Shown: positions 53,031 through 61,793 of the stretch, one piece after another | Layout: every line of letters starts with the position of its first letter | Position numbering within the stretch: the stretch's first letter is position 1 | Assembly (NCBI GenBank): GCA_036322835.1 | Contig: AP027304.1 | Location: forward strand, 3,410,001-3,474,000 | DNA from: Tenuifilaceae bacterium CYCD | Lineage (GTDB): Bacteria; Bacteroidota; Bacteroidia; Bacteroidales; Tenuifilaceae | Length of the DNA: 64,000 nt | Direction of reading: 5' to 3' | The notes under the pieces: model-generated | Database searches by the model: none | What the model saw: the letters and a program-made list of their open reading frames with translations, nothing else | What the model was told of the DNA's origin: nothing | Program-made: the position numbers and the translations under genes

Positions 53031-54788
53031 CTAAAAAAGTTCTACATCATCATTCTCTGTTTCTTCAATATTATCGAGATTTTCATCATCAGAATTTACT
53101 TTTCCAACAATAATAGACTCATGAATTTTATGTTCACTTTCCATAGTGTAAAGGTTTTTCAAAAATTCCATATCCTCAGTATCCTTTTGACTCTCACTAC
53201 CCTCTATTTCATGAAATGCCTCGTTGAGCATTCTTATTATTTCAATTATTCTAACCTCAAAAAATTCATAGTACTTAATTTGTTTAACCGATCCAACAAC
53301 TACGTTATCCATCTCCTTGCTTACCTTAAAATTCTCGTGAAGGAGCTTATATATTATTTCATCCTGTTGCTTTAGTTTATCCAGTATGGAAACAATCTTT
53401 TCGGCAACATTATCCAAACCTTCAACTTCAAAATGCTTGCTGTCCAAATCCTTACAGACTTTGTCTAATTGACTATTAACATCTGTAAATCGCTGAGTTA
53501 TAGTTTGGATTTGGTTTGAGGTTTTTTCCACATCCTGTCCCACCTCTTTTATTTGATCCACAATATTACCTTGGGGGTATGCACTCTTTAAGGCATCGAT
53601 GTTTTCCTTCGGTATAAATGATGTATCGCTTTCGGAAATTATTGAACCGGTTTTTGCAACAGCTGCAAGAATCTGGGATGTTGATGCAACCATTTCACTC
53701 AACTCGTTGGCAAATGTTTTCTCAATCAATGGAACACTCTTCAATGGAGCCAGTATACTATCGAGTTTCTGGCTTAAATCGGCAAAGTGAATTTCCTCCT
53801 GGTTGAATTGAGACTGCGTAAGTTCTTTACAGAGTATCGAGATATTGGACATATCCTCACTGATGGATCTAAATTTTTCGGTTATTAATTCAATTGCTCG
53901 TTGATACTCCTTATTTGCTCTTACTAAAAGTGCTGATTGTATATTGGCCAAATCTCTGATTCTTGATAAGTAATCGAGATGTTGCCCCTCGTTTGAAGGA
54001 TCAAAATCGGCAAGGTTTTGCAACAACCCCCGATGCGAAGTTTGAACATGCTCTATTTTTTGCCTTATTATATCATGGTATTGCAAATTAGTAATAATGT
54101 TAGCAATACTTTCCGATATCTCTGTGGTAATTTTCTTTAATGTTGGCAAGCGGCGACTCACTTCCTGCTGTTTGTCGGCAAAAAGAACAATTGCAGTATG
54201 GATTTGATCCAGAATAAGCGTTATCTGTTGGTTTAGCTGAAGATAGTATCGATCCAACCGAATGATTGCACTATCAATTAGCTCTTGGAATTTATCAAGG
54301 CTTTTATCATTCTGATATTCACGAAGTTTCTGTTGATTAATATGCTTATTATAGTTGTCCGTTAGTTCATCAATTGCAGGCGATAATTGCTCATGGCTTC
54401 CTGTTATTTTGAGATTTGCCAGCAAAAACTTTAGGGTTAGAAGATTCTGATTTAAATTCTTAACCTGCAAATGTAGGTTTCCAGAAATATCAAGCATTTC
54501 CTTGATTGTATTTACACCTTCCTTTGCAGTATTCAGAATTGGGGTATGGGACTTTCTCAGAATTTTGTACAAATTCTCCAATTCACCCATCATTTCCTTG
54601 CTCTCATCATCGGACAGTATTTCAAAAATCTCAGTTGCGTTCTTAGATAATAATGATGATGATCGATATAATTCTTTAAAGTTCGAATTTAATCCCATGA
54701 AATCATCCGATGAACATTGAAGCAACTCAAGAATTTTAGTATCTATTTGAGTGAATTTTTCCGTAATATTATTAATATCTCTCGCCAT
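53031..54788 (-). CDS. Long helical chemosensory protein with a CheZ-like Asp-x3-Gln motif
   Basis: A 585-residue, almost entirely helical, soluble protein. No membrane segment and no methyl-accepting signalling hairpin are present. Two related helices stand out: NLQYHDIIRQKIEHVQ (about 234-249) and QIKYYEFFEVRIIEIIRML (about 503-521). The first has Asp239 and Gln243, the same spacing as the catalytic Asp143 and Gln147 of E. coli CheZ (QDLTGQ). The second keeps the pattern but has Glu508 and Val512. The C-terminus is an acidic linker ending DDVELF, similar in character to the CheY-binding tail of CheZ. A CheY-P phosphatase role is inferred, not shown. It could instead be a scaffold. It is translated just before the STAS gene. 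Confidence 0.75.
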   Translation of the reverse strand: MARDINNITEKFTQIDTKILELLQCSSDDFMGLNSNFKELYRSSSLLSKNATEIFEILSDDESKEMMGELENLYKILRKSHTPILNTAKEGVNTIKEMLDISGNLHLQVKNLNQNLLTLKFLLANLKITGSHEQLSPAIDELTDNYNKHINQQKLREYQNDKSLDKFQELIDSAIIRLDRYYLQLNQQITLILDQIHTAIVLFADKQQEVSRRLPTLKKITTEISESIANIITNLQYHDIIRQKIEHVQTSHRGLLQNLADFDPSNEGQHLDYLSRIRDLANIQSALLVRANKEYQRAIELITEKFRSISEDMSNISILCKELTQSQFNQEEIHFADLSQKLDSILAPLKSVPLIEKTFANELSEMVASTSQILAAVAKTGSIISESDTSFIPKENIDALKSAYPQGNIVDQIKEVGQDVEKTSNQIQTITQRFTDVNSQLDKVCKDLDSKHFEVEGLDNVAEKIVSILDKLKQQDEIIYKLLHENFKVSKEMDNVVVGSVKQIKYYEFFEVRIIEIIRMLNEAFHEIEGSESQKDTEDMEFLKNLYTMESEHKIHESIIVGKVNSDDENLDNIEETENDDVELF

Positions 54789-54808
54789 TCTAGTTCTTTA
54801 TAAAACTA

Positions 54809-55189
54809 TTAACTCAATCCAATTATCTCTTCAATTCTTTTTACAAAAACAGGAATATCTATAGGCTTAGTGTAATAATCAATAGCGCCAAGTTTGTAGC
54901 TGGCCTCTTTGTATTCAGGCGATAAAACTGCAGTAATGATAACCACAGGTATATCAGCAGTCTCTTTACTCGATTTGATTTGCTTCAAACATTCAATTCC
55001 ACTTATTTGTGGCATTAATAAATCAAGTAAAATGAGTTTGGGTTTTCTCTTTTGAATTATAGCATAGGCCTCGGATGCACTAGATGCAGATTCTGTTATA
55101 AAGCCCTCCTCCTGCAACAAGGCTTCCATTAAAACCTGATTGGTAGTTGAATCGTCAATTACTAAGATGTAATTATTTCCGTTATCCAT
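54809..55189 (-). CDS. Single-domain response regulator, first gene of the che operon
   Basis: A 126-residue receiver from the ATG at 55189 (MDNGNNYILVIDDS). A GTG at 55201 in frame would add four residues but would lie almost on the predicted transcription start, so I prefer the ATG. It has phospho-acceptor Asp in LILLDLLMPQISG, Thr in VVIITAVLS and Lys in YYTKPID. It differs from the cheY at 52318, so the operon has two free receivers. One may act as a phosphate sink or as the output to a second pathway. Confidence 0.9.
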   Translation of the reverse strand: MDNGNNYILVIDDSTTNQVLMEALLQEEGFITESASSASEAYAIIQKRKPKLILLDLLMPQISGIECLKQIKSSKETADIPVVIITAVLSPEYKEASYKLGAIDYYTKPIDIPVFVKRIEEIIGLS

Positions 55190-55213
55190 AAAATCAAACA
55201 CTTCAAGTCAATT

Positions 55214-55247
55214 CAAAATTACTTGGTTTGGCTCTTACTTTAACAAA
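55214..55247 (-). promoter_or_regulatory. Promoter of the chemosensory operon
   Basis: On the minus strand TTTG (55244-55247) and TAATTTTG (55214-55221) are 22 nt apart, close to the Bacteroidota consensus TTTG-N19-21-TAnnTTTG. The transcript would start near 55207, just before the receiver gene. I see no second promoter of equal quality inside the operon. Confidence 0.6.
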
Positions 55248-55381
55248 AAATGGATGAGGTTGATTATTATATATTGATGATATAAATCACCTTCTTTGGG
55301 ATCAACTCTTTGTTTTTTACCAAAAAATAATTACCTTTCAGCAACAGGTTAACTTATGTAAGTAACTATAAATTAACATTT

Positions 55382-56080
55382 ATGCTCTCAAAAATTGATA
55401 TTCCGTTTGACACACTCTTTGGTAAATGCGCTCTGCCTATCAATATCCTTTTGAGCGACAAGGAGAAAAGCCTAATTATGGAAAATATCAATATTGTAGA
55501 GTATAATCGTAGAGATATAATTCTTAAGCAAAATTCAAGAACATCGCACATTCTTTACCTTTCTTCGGGACTTGTAAAGGTATCGCGTGAGCTACGAAAA
55601 GGCAAGAATCTCATACTAAAACTTCAAAACCATGGAGATTTTATAGGCCTATCGTCAATATTAGGTGGAGAATCATACGATTTCACTGTTTCTGCTATAG
55701 AAAATTGCACGGCAGTATATATCGATGTAAACGTATTTACCACCATCCTGGAAAAGAATGGTGCTTTATGCATTGAAATTTGCAGGCGAATTAGCAAGAA
55801 CACAATATTCAACGTAAATCGTTTGTCTGGATTGCTATACAAACAACTACCCGGACGAATTGCCGATCTCATTCTCTATTTTTCAGAAAATATTTATCAC
55901 AGCCATACGTTCAAGTTTCCACTAACAAGGCAAGAACTGGCCGAACTGTGCGGCACTACAAAGGAAAGCCTTATCAGAACTCTATCGGAATTCAATCACG
56001 ATAGAATTATAGAAATGGAGCGTAGCAATGTAAAAGTTATTAGTTTTGAAGTTTTAAAAACACTAAGCAGATTAGGGTAA
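55382..56080 (+). CDS. Crp/Fnr-family transcriptional regulator
   Basis: A 232-residue regulator with an N-terminal cyclic-nucleotide-binding-type barrel (about 25-140: NIVEYNRRDIILKQNSRTSH, GDFIGLSSILGGESYDFTVSA) and a C-terminal winged helix (about 160-225: FPLTRQELAELCGTTKESLI). The phosphate-binding cassette of CRP (GE...RSA) is not conserved, and no Fnr-type Cys cluster is present, so the ligand is unknown. It is divergent from the che operon with a shared 180-bp control region and is cotranscribed with the receiver gene 12 bp downstream, which suggests it may regulate either. Confidence 0.9.
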   Translation: MLSKIDIPFDTLFGKCALPINILLSDKEKSLIMENINIVEYNRRDIILKQNSRTSHILYLSSGLVKVSRELRKGKNLILKLQNHGDFIGLSSILGGESYDFTVSAIENCTAVYIDVNVFTTILEKNGALCIEICRRISKNTIFNVNRLSGLLYKQLPGRIADLILYFSENIYHSHTFKFPLTRQELAELCGTTKESLIRTLSEFNHDRIIEMERSNVKVISFEVLKTLSRLG

Positions 56081-56092
56081 ATTGTATAAGCC

Positions 56093-56470
56093 ATGCAGAG
56101 GATATTAATTGTTGATGACATTTTTGTCAATCGGCTTCTTCTTAAAGAAATCATTAAGAATGTTTGTAGTCAATGCTTTGAAGCTCAAAATGGAAAAGAT
56201 GCCATTGAAATTTTACAGAAAGAAAAGATTGATTTGGTTTTTATGGACATCGAAATGCCCGTTATGAACGGACTCGAAACTACTAAATACATTAGAGAAA
56301 AACTCCCATCGCCGCTCAGGTTTATTCCAATAATTGCGCTAACAGCACATAACCCCGCAAATTTCTTTGAAGATTTTCACAAGGTTGGTTTCGATTATCT
56401 TATGACCAAACCATACTCTATTGAAAAAATTGCCAAAGCAATTAAAGAGGTATGTCCTCAAAAAAAATAA
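56093..56470 (+). CDS. Single-domain response regulator
   Basis: A 125-residue receiver with Asp8-Asp9 in RILIVDDI, phospho-acceptor Asp52 in LVFMDIEMPVMNG, Thr in IALTAHNP and Lys in YLMTKPYS. The sequence style (MDIEMPVMNGLETT, IIALTAH) is that of receivers fed by hybrid histidine kinases, such as the one at 58665. It is the second gene of the Crp/Fnr operon. Confidence 0.9.
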   Translation: MQRILIVDDIFVNRLLLKEIIKNVCSQCFEAQNGKDAIEILQKEKIDLVFMDIEMPVMNGLETTKYIREKLPSPLRFIPIIALTAHNPANFFEDFHKVGFDYLMTKPYSIEKIAKAIKEVCPQKK

Positions 56471-56601
56471 GCTCTGGCTAAGGTCTAAAACTACTATTTA
56501 ATTTCTGATTATTAAATAAGTGTAATTTTATACTTTAGAATATCCTTTTATTGCCATTTTGATACTATTTTTGGAATATTATTTCAGATATACCCACAAC
56601 C

Positions 56602-57813
56602 ATGGATAGCAATGATTTAGTTAATATTGTTGAAAATAATAGCCGTATTATACTTCCAGATTTTGGAGCATTCCTTTTAAAGGATAGTGAAAATAATGAA
56701 TTTAAACCTGAAAATATTACATTTAGTCCATTCCTCAAATATAACGATGGAGTACTTGAAGAGTATTTTGCAAAATCTAAGGGAATCACAAAAGAGGAAT
56801 CAATAAAACAAATTAAAGCATTCATTGAACAGTTAAAAAATCAAATAAACGAGGCTGGCTACTTTACAATTGAAGGAATAGGAAAACTTACACGCAACAA
56901 TAGGGGTGCTATAATCTTTGTTGCGGAAGGATCAAATACTGATACCATAAACCCCAGCGAACGAAGTTCGAAACCCAAACGAGGTACAAAAAGAAAATCC
57001 ACCAAAATCGAACAGAGCATCGTTATCGATAACAATCCAATATTGAATCAAGCCCCCGATACTCTTGATCTTATTGAAATGGATCAACAAATAGATATTG
57101 GTAATGCAGAGGAAACCACAAACAATAATGAAGAAATTTCCAATGCCATTTCAAACAATGAAATTCAGCATACAAATCCTTCATTAGAACCTGACACAAT
57201 AGAAACAAACACATCTTCCGAAATAGTTACAGAAAAAGAAACAACAATGAATATGACAAAAACAAAGAAAAAATCTAGCCTTCGTCCTCTTTTAATATTT
57301 ATTGGAGCCTCTTTTGTCACTATTATAATTCTAGCTTTCATAATTAGAAGTTTTGTAGTTAATAATAATGAAATTGTAGTAGACCCGGCACCCGTTTCAC
57401 CTACAGAGATTGAAGCAAAACCAACGGTTGAGGAAAACACAGCCTCCAAGCCAAAGGATGAGATTGATAAGGCTTTTGATGAAATGAACACAGAGGATAA
57501 TACCGACAAAACCACTACAACAAAAGGGCAGGCAGCAGTTGAGGAGCAAATTGAAAAATCGGTTATAGAAAATGCCTCTCAGAAAAATCAAACTAAAGAA
57601 CAGTTTTACCTTGTAGTTGGAAGCTTCAAGGACATATCGAATGCTGAAAAGTATTCGAAACAGTTGAAATCCGAAGGCTACAAATCCGAGGTAATACCGC
57701 AATCCGGTAAAAACTATGTCACTGTGGGTTCCTTTGCAACAAAAGAAAAAGCAACCGAAGAAAAAAACAACCTAATTAAGAAATTCTCAAGCGTTTGGAT
57801 TTTAAAAAAGTAA
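56602..57813 (+). CDS. HU/CCDC81-SPOR membrane protein
   Basis: A 403-residue protein. The N-terminal 100 residues are a bacterial HU-CCDC81-type domain (NSRIILPDFGAFLLKDSENN, GYFTIEGIGKLTRN), followed by a low-complexity Asn/Ser/Glu region, one membrane helix (about 227-252, LLIFIGASFVTIIILAFIIR), a periplasmic linker rich in Thr, Glu and Lys, and a C-terminal SPOR domain (about 333-403, FYLVVGSFKDISNAEKYSKQ) that binds denuded peptidoglycan at division sites. This architecture is typical of Bacteroidota and points to a role in cell division or envelope organisation. It overlaps the next gene by 19 bp. Confidence 0.88.
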   Translation: MDSNDLVNIVENNSRIILPDFGAFLLKDSENNEFKPENITFSPFLKYNDGVLEEYFAKSKGITKEESIKQIKAFIEQLKNQINEAGYFTIEGIGKLTRNNRGAIIFVAEGSNTDTINPSERSSKPKRGTKRKSTKIEQSIVIDNNPILNQAPDTLDLIEMDQQIDIGNAEETTNNNEEISNAISNNEIQHTNPSLEPDTIETNTSSEIVTEKETTMNMTKTKKKSSLRPLLIFIGASFVTIIILAFIIRSFVVNNNEIVVDPAPVSPTEIEAKPTVEENTASKPKDEIDKAFDEMNTEDNTDKTTTTKGQAAVEEQIEKSVIENASQKNQTKEQFYLVVGSFKDISNAEKYSKQLKSEGYKSEVIPQSGKNYVTVGSFATKEKATEEKNNLIKKFSSVWILKK

Positions 57814-58526
57814 TAGGCTCCGGAGAGCAAGTAAAGGTATACCCTAGCATTGGCCCAGTATCATACAAACGAAACTTAAGGGCAAAACGGATTAGCATTA
57901 GAATTAAAAGAACCGGTGAGGTTAAAGTAACCATACCAAATCTTTCATCATTTCGTGTTGCTGAAGAATTTGTTCTTTCCAAAAGTTTTTGGATATCGCA
58001 AAAAATTAAAGAAATTGAAACCCATAAACAGAACATTATTGCGAATGGTTTCGCAACTAGAGCACATGTAATAACTTTTAAATCATCAAAATCCGACAAT
58101 ATTGTCATAAAATTTGGAACACCAAACGTTGAAATTGAGCATCCGGAAACACTTCATATTCAACATGCTTCAATTCAAGATACAGCAAAAAGAGCGATTG
58201 AAAGAGCCTATAGAACTGAAGCTCAAGAATATCTCCCTGAAAGAATAAGTGTTTTGGCACAGCAAAAGGGGTTTAAGTTTAACAAACTTACAATCCGCAA
58301 CTCGTTTACCCGCTGGGGAAGTTGTTCGGCCAAAAACAATATCAACTTGAGCCTTCATTTAATGAAGTTACCCAACGAGTTGATTGATTACGTGATCCTT
58401 CACGAACTTTGCCATACGGTACAAAAAAATCATGGTCCAAAATTTTGGGAACTACTCAACCTTAAAACAGATGGCCAAGCTAAACTCTATGCTAAAGAGG
58501 TTAAAAAGTATAGCACTAAATTCTAA
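57795..58526 (+). CDS. YgjP-like (DUF45) zinc metallopeptidase
   Basis: A 243-residue protein of the YgjP/WLM-related family. The N-terminal half is beta-rich (YKRNLRAKRISIRIKRTGEV). The C-terminal half has FTRWGSCSAKNNINLSLHL and the zinc motif YVILHELCHTVQKNHGPKFWEL, in which the two His of HExxH and a later His bind the metal. The reading frame has no ATG near its beginning. TTG at 57795, overlapping the SPOR gene by 19 bp, is the best start I can find. The physiological substrate is unknown. Confidence 0.88.
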   Translation: MDFKKVIGSGEQVKVYPSIGPVSYKRNLRAKRISIRIKRTGEVKVTIPNLSSFRVAEEFVLSKSFWISQKIKEIETHKQNIIANGFATRAHVITFKSSKSDNIVIKFGTPNVEIEHPETLHIQHASIQDTAKRAIERAYRTEAQEYLPERISVLAQQKGFKFNKLTIRNSFTRWGSCSAKNNINLSLHLMKLPNELIDYVILHELCHTVQKNHGPKFWELLNLKTDGQAKLYAKEVKKYSTKF

Positions 58527-58664
58527 TATTTACGTAAGGTTTATTCTATAGAAGATTCAGTAACTATCATATTATGCTGAGATATAATTTATATCATCAG
58601 TTTTAATACCAACAGAAATAATAGATGCTTATTTTTGTATTCAATAGTTAAATACTCTTCCCTT

Positions 58665-60860
58665 ATGAAAGAATCAATAATAATCGGTTTAATTCAAAAT
58701 ATTGCAGTTTTACTAACGTTTGCAATGATTTTTGAAAATTTTTGGTTGAAGAAAGAAAACAGCGCTAGAATTCTCCCTAAAATAATTTCCGGCTTATTTA
58801 TTGGTATCATTGGGATTGTTATTATGTACACTCCATGGACTCTAGTTCCTGGGCTTGTTTTTGATACCCGCTCCATAATGCTATCTATATCTGGTTTATT
58901 TTTTGGACCAATTCCAACGCTAATAGCCATAGCAATAACCACAACTATGCGGTTTATAATTGGAGGATCAGGAATGCTAATGGGGGTTTCTGTTATTGTA
59001 ACATCGGGCTTTACCGGGCTTATTTGGCGTAAGTTTAGACCAAATTGGAAAAATAACGTTTATAAAGAATTGATAATGTTTGGTCTTACAGTTCATATCA
59101 TTATGCTAGGATGTACACTGTTTCTACCATCTAACACAATAATACATACCATAAAAACAATAATACTACCCATCTTTCTCATTTATACGCCGGGAACTCT
59201 ACTGCTAGGTTTACTTCTAAACCGTCAGGAAAAGAATTACCAGAGTAGACTTGCAAAAGAAAAACTCAACGAAACCGAGCGAAATCTTTCGCAAATTTTA
59301 ATGAGTAGCAATATTGTATCAATAATCATTGACACCAATGGCAACATTCTGTTCTGCAACCAGTACCTCCTCAATTTAACCAAGTATACCAGAGAGGAAG
59401 TTTTAAAAAATAGTTGGTTTAATTTTTTCGTCAAACCCGAGCAAAAAGAAGAAATAAAAAACATACTAACCAATAATCCAACCGACAACCACTTTCGTGA
59501 GCAGTATGAGAATTGCATAATAGATAAGTATGGCAACGAGTACAATGTATCGTGGCACAATGCCCGCTTAATTAACTCAAAAAACAGATTTATTGGATAC
59601 GTATGCATAGGTGTAAATATAACAGAACAACGTAAATACGAGCAGGAACTCAAAAATCAGATAGATAAATTTACAGCGTTGAATACCGAGTACCTTAAAC
59701 AAAATAGAGAATTAATTGTGGCCAAGGATAAAGCAGAAGAGAGCGACCGTTTAAAATCAGCATTCCTGGCAAACCTCTCGCACGAAATAAGAACTCCCAT
59801 GAATGCTATTATGGGATTCACGGAGTTACTCCGCAATAATGAGTTGGAACTCGAAAAAAAAGAACAATTTATTGATATCATTCAAAATAGCGGAAATCAC
59901 CTACTATCAATTATCAATGATATTGTTGAGATATCTAAAATTGAGACAAAGCAAGTTGAACTGAAAAATAAAACGATAGACATTGACAAATTCATCAACG
60001 AATTGTACGATACCATTAAAGTTACATTACCGTTAGATAAAAAATTAGAATTCTCCCTGATTAAGGCAAACTCCACCAGTAAGTCAAAAATCATCATTGA
60101 CGAGATTAAACTTAGGCAGATACTAATAAATCTATTGAATAACGCCATTAAATTTACTGAAAAAGGCTATGTTCGATTTGGCTACGAAATGCTATCCGAG
60201 AATCACATATCTTTCTTTGTGCAGGATAGCGGAATTGGGATTGAAGAAAAATACCATAAAGTAATTTTTGAGAGATTTAGGCAAATAGAACTTGACACAT
60301 CTAGAGCAAAAGGTGGTTTTGGCTTAGGGCTGGCAATCTCCAAAGCATACGTAGAGCTGATGGGCGGAACTATTGGTATAAAATCGGAAGTTGGCCGGGG
60401 TTCTAAATTTACAATATCATTACCGATAAATCGAGCTGTAGATTTTCTTAATGAACCAGAGATAATTCAAGCTCCATCTCCTGTTAACTTAAATAGTAAT
60501 TGGATACTTGTTGCTGAAGATGACGATGTAAACTACCTTTTCCTGAAAGAACTGCTTACACTATATCGATATCAGGTTGTTAGAGCCAAAACAGGGAAAG
60601 AAGCTATCGAAATTTTTATAGCAAGCAAGGACATCAAACTTGTACTTATGGATATTAAAATGCCCGAGGTTAATGGTTATAAAGCACTAATAGAGATTAA
60701 AAAAATCAACCCACGTATTCCTGTAATTGCACAAACCGCTTATGCGCTAAACGACGATATTAAACGAATTGAGGAAGCCAAATTCGACGATTACGTTACA
60801 AAACCTATTAACAAAGATGAACTAATTGACAAATTGCAAAAAATCCTCAACAAGAACTAA
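58665..60860 (+). CDS. Hybrid sensor histidine kinase with LytS-type membrane domain
   Basis: A 731-residue protein. It has a 5TMR/LytS-like membrane region (about 1-190, SGLFFGPIPTLIAIAITTTMRF and GTLLLGLLL), a PAS domain (about 215-330, VSIIIDTNGNILFCNQYLLN), HisKA with the phospho-accepting His in ANLSHEIRTPMNAIMG, HATPase_c with LLNNAIKFT, VQDSGIGIE and GGFGLGLAIS, and a C-terminal receiver with WILVAEDDD, LVLMDIKMPEVNG and a DDYVTKPI end. I chose the ATG at 58665, just before the first membrane helix. A TATTTTTG box at 58630-58637 fits TAnnTTTG. Its ligand is unknown, and the nearby single receiver at 56093 could be a partner. Confidence 0.92.
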   Translation: MKESIIIGLIQNIAVLLTFAMIFENFWLKKENSARILPKIISGLFIGIIGIVIMYTPWTLVPGLVFDTRSIMLSISGLFFGPIPTLIAIAITTTMRFIIGGSGMLMGVSVIVTSGFTGLIWRKFRPNWKNNVYKELIMFGLTVHIIMLGCTLFLPSNTIIHTIKTIILPIFLIYTPGTLLLGLLLNRQEKNYQSRLAKEKLNETERNLSQILMSSNIVSIIIDTNGNILFCNQYLLNLTKYTREEVLKNSWFNFFVKPEQKEEIKNILTNNPTDNHFREQYENCIIDKYGNEYNVSWHNARLINSKNRFIGYVCIGVNITEQRKYEQELKNQIDKFTALNTEYLKQNRELIVAKDKAEESDRLKSAFLANLSHEIRTPMNAIMGFTELLRNNELELEKKEQFIDIIQNSGNHLLSIINDIVEISKIETKQVELKNKTIDIDKFINELYDTIKVTLPLDKKLEFSLIKANSTSKSKIIIDEIKLRQILINLLNNAIKFTEKGYVRFGYEMLSENHISFFVQDSGIGIEEKYHKVIFERFRQIELDTSRAKGGFGLGLAISKAYVELMGGTIGIKSEVGRGSKFTISLPINRAVDFLNEPEIIQAPSPVNLNSNWILVAEDDDVNYLFLKELLTLYRYQVVRAKTGKEAIEIFIASKDIKLVLMDIKMPEVNGYKALIEIKKINPRIPVIAQTAYALNDDIKRIEEAKFDDYVTKPINKDELIDKLQKILNKN

Positions 60861-60865
60861 TTCTG

Positions 60866-61147
60866 CTAATAATCTAAGGAGTTAAGCCTTTCGGTCAAAT
60901 CCACAATTCTGTCGTAGAATTCGTTGGCAATAGCCTGATAATTTGTTGTAGTTTTAACTCCCCGTTGGTGTGATTTGTAGGATAATTTGGAAATTATTTC
61001 CTTTTCAAGCTCCATAACATCAGAAATGATATCGAAAACATTCTCCTGATTCAAATGAGGAGAAAAGGCCAACTGGGTATAGCACTCATTCAAGAAATGC
61101 TTTACCATATACTTCACATCCTTTTTTAGATCTCTGATATTTGGCAT
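60866..61147 (-). CDS. Small conserved protein of unknown function
   Basis: A 93-residue helical protein starting MPNIRDLKKDVKYMVKHFLNECY. It has an acidic middle (FDIISDVMELEKEIISKLSY) and a YQAIANEFYDRIVDLTERLN C-terminus. The pattern resembles a short conserved Bacteroidota family, but I can assign no function. It is convergent with the hybrid kinase (5 bp between the stop codons), with no terminator in between. Confidence 0.75.
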   Translation of the reverse strand: MPNIRDLKKDVKYMVKHFLNECYTQLAFSPHLNQENVFDIISDVMELEKEIISKLSYKSHQRGVKTTTNYQAIANEFYDRIVDLTERLNSLDY

Positions 61148-61269
61148 AGTATCAGTCTTTATATAAATTTTTGCCGTAGTTAATTTTCAATAAATATAAA
61201 CTATTTTCGATATCAAATCAGCTAACACTTTTAATTTTTAACTTTTTTTGATGAAAATCATCTTTGCAA

Positions 61270-61298
61270 AAAATGTCCGTTGGTAAACACCAACGGAC
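61270..61298 (-). terminator. Terminator of the ATPase-PNPOx operon
   Basis: GTCCGTTGGT (61275-61284) pairs with ACCAACGGAC (61289-61298) around AAAC. On the minus strand it is followed by ATTTTTT. It ends the operon about 30 bp after the flavoprotein stop codon. Confidence 0.92.
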
Positions 61299-61328
61299 TC
61301 ACTAGTAGTTTTTTAGGTCAGAATAAAC

Positions 61329-61793
61329 CTAATACCCATAAGTTCTACCCTCTACCCTATCAATAAAAATCTCAAAGACTTTAACATTGGTTATGGCTGG
61401 CAAGCTATACGAAAAGTCATTCTTTCCAGTATACTTCATCATCACTATATTTAGAACTTTCTTTTTGTCTTCGATATCATCTATCGGGCTTACTTTGCCA
61501 TGAATTAAAACGCTACGATACCGCATTGAGTACGAACATGCCATCGCTTCATTCTGAATTCTCATTTGGTATCCATTGCTAAATGCAACGCATACGTTGG
61601 GATTATTTTTCCATATCTCTATTTTTTTCCCCTCGGGTCCACTATGAATATACAGTTTTCCTTCGCTATAACCAAAATTGAAAGGTAAAACATATGGTTT
61701 TCCATCATTATCAACCATCGATATATGGCAAACCTCTGTTCCGTTTATGATGGATTCGATATCCGCTTTGGATAAATCACTTTTCGATTTCAT
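61329..61793 (-). CDS. Pyridoxamine 5'-phosphate oxidase-like flavoprotein (Nim-type)
   Basis: A 154-residue split-barrel protein of the PNPOx-like/NimA family: VCHISMVDNDGKPYVLPFNF, LYIHSGPEGKKIEIWKNNP, and a RSVLIHGKVSPIDD strand. Family members bind FMN or haem and some reduce 5-nitroimidazoles, but this protein need not confer resistance. Its start overlaps the stop of the calcium-type ATPase gene by 17 bp, so they are cotranscribed. Confidence 0.88.
   Translation of the reverse strand: MKSKSDLSKADIESIINGTEVCHISMVDNDGKPYVLPFNFGYSEGKLYIHSGPEGKKIEIWKNNPNVCVAFSNGYQMRIQNEAMACSYSMRYRSVLIHGKVSPIDDIEDKKKVLNIVMMKYTGKNDFSYSLPAITNVKVFEIFIDRVEGRTYGY

Noticed and set aside
53031-54788. The 585-residue helical protein as a cytoplasmic chemoreceptor
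   Set aside because: No methyl-accepting signalling hairpin motif (the highly conserved E-x-VA-x-EVR-x-LA type tip) is present.
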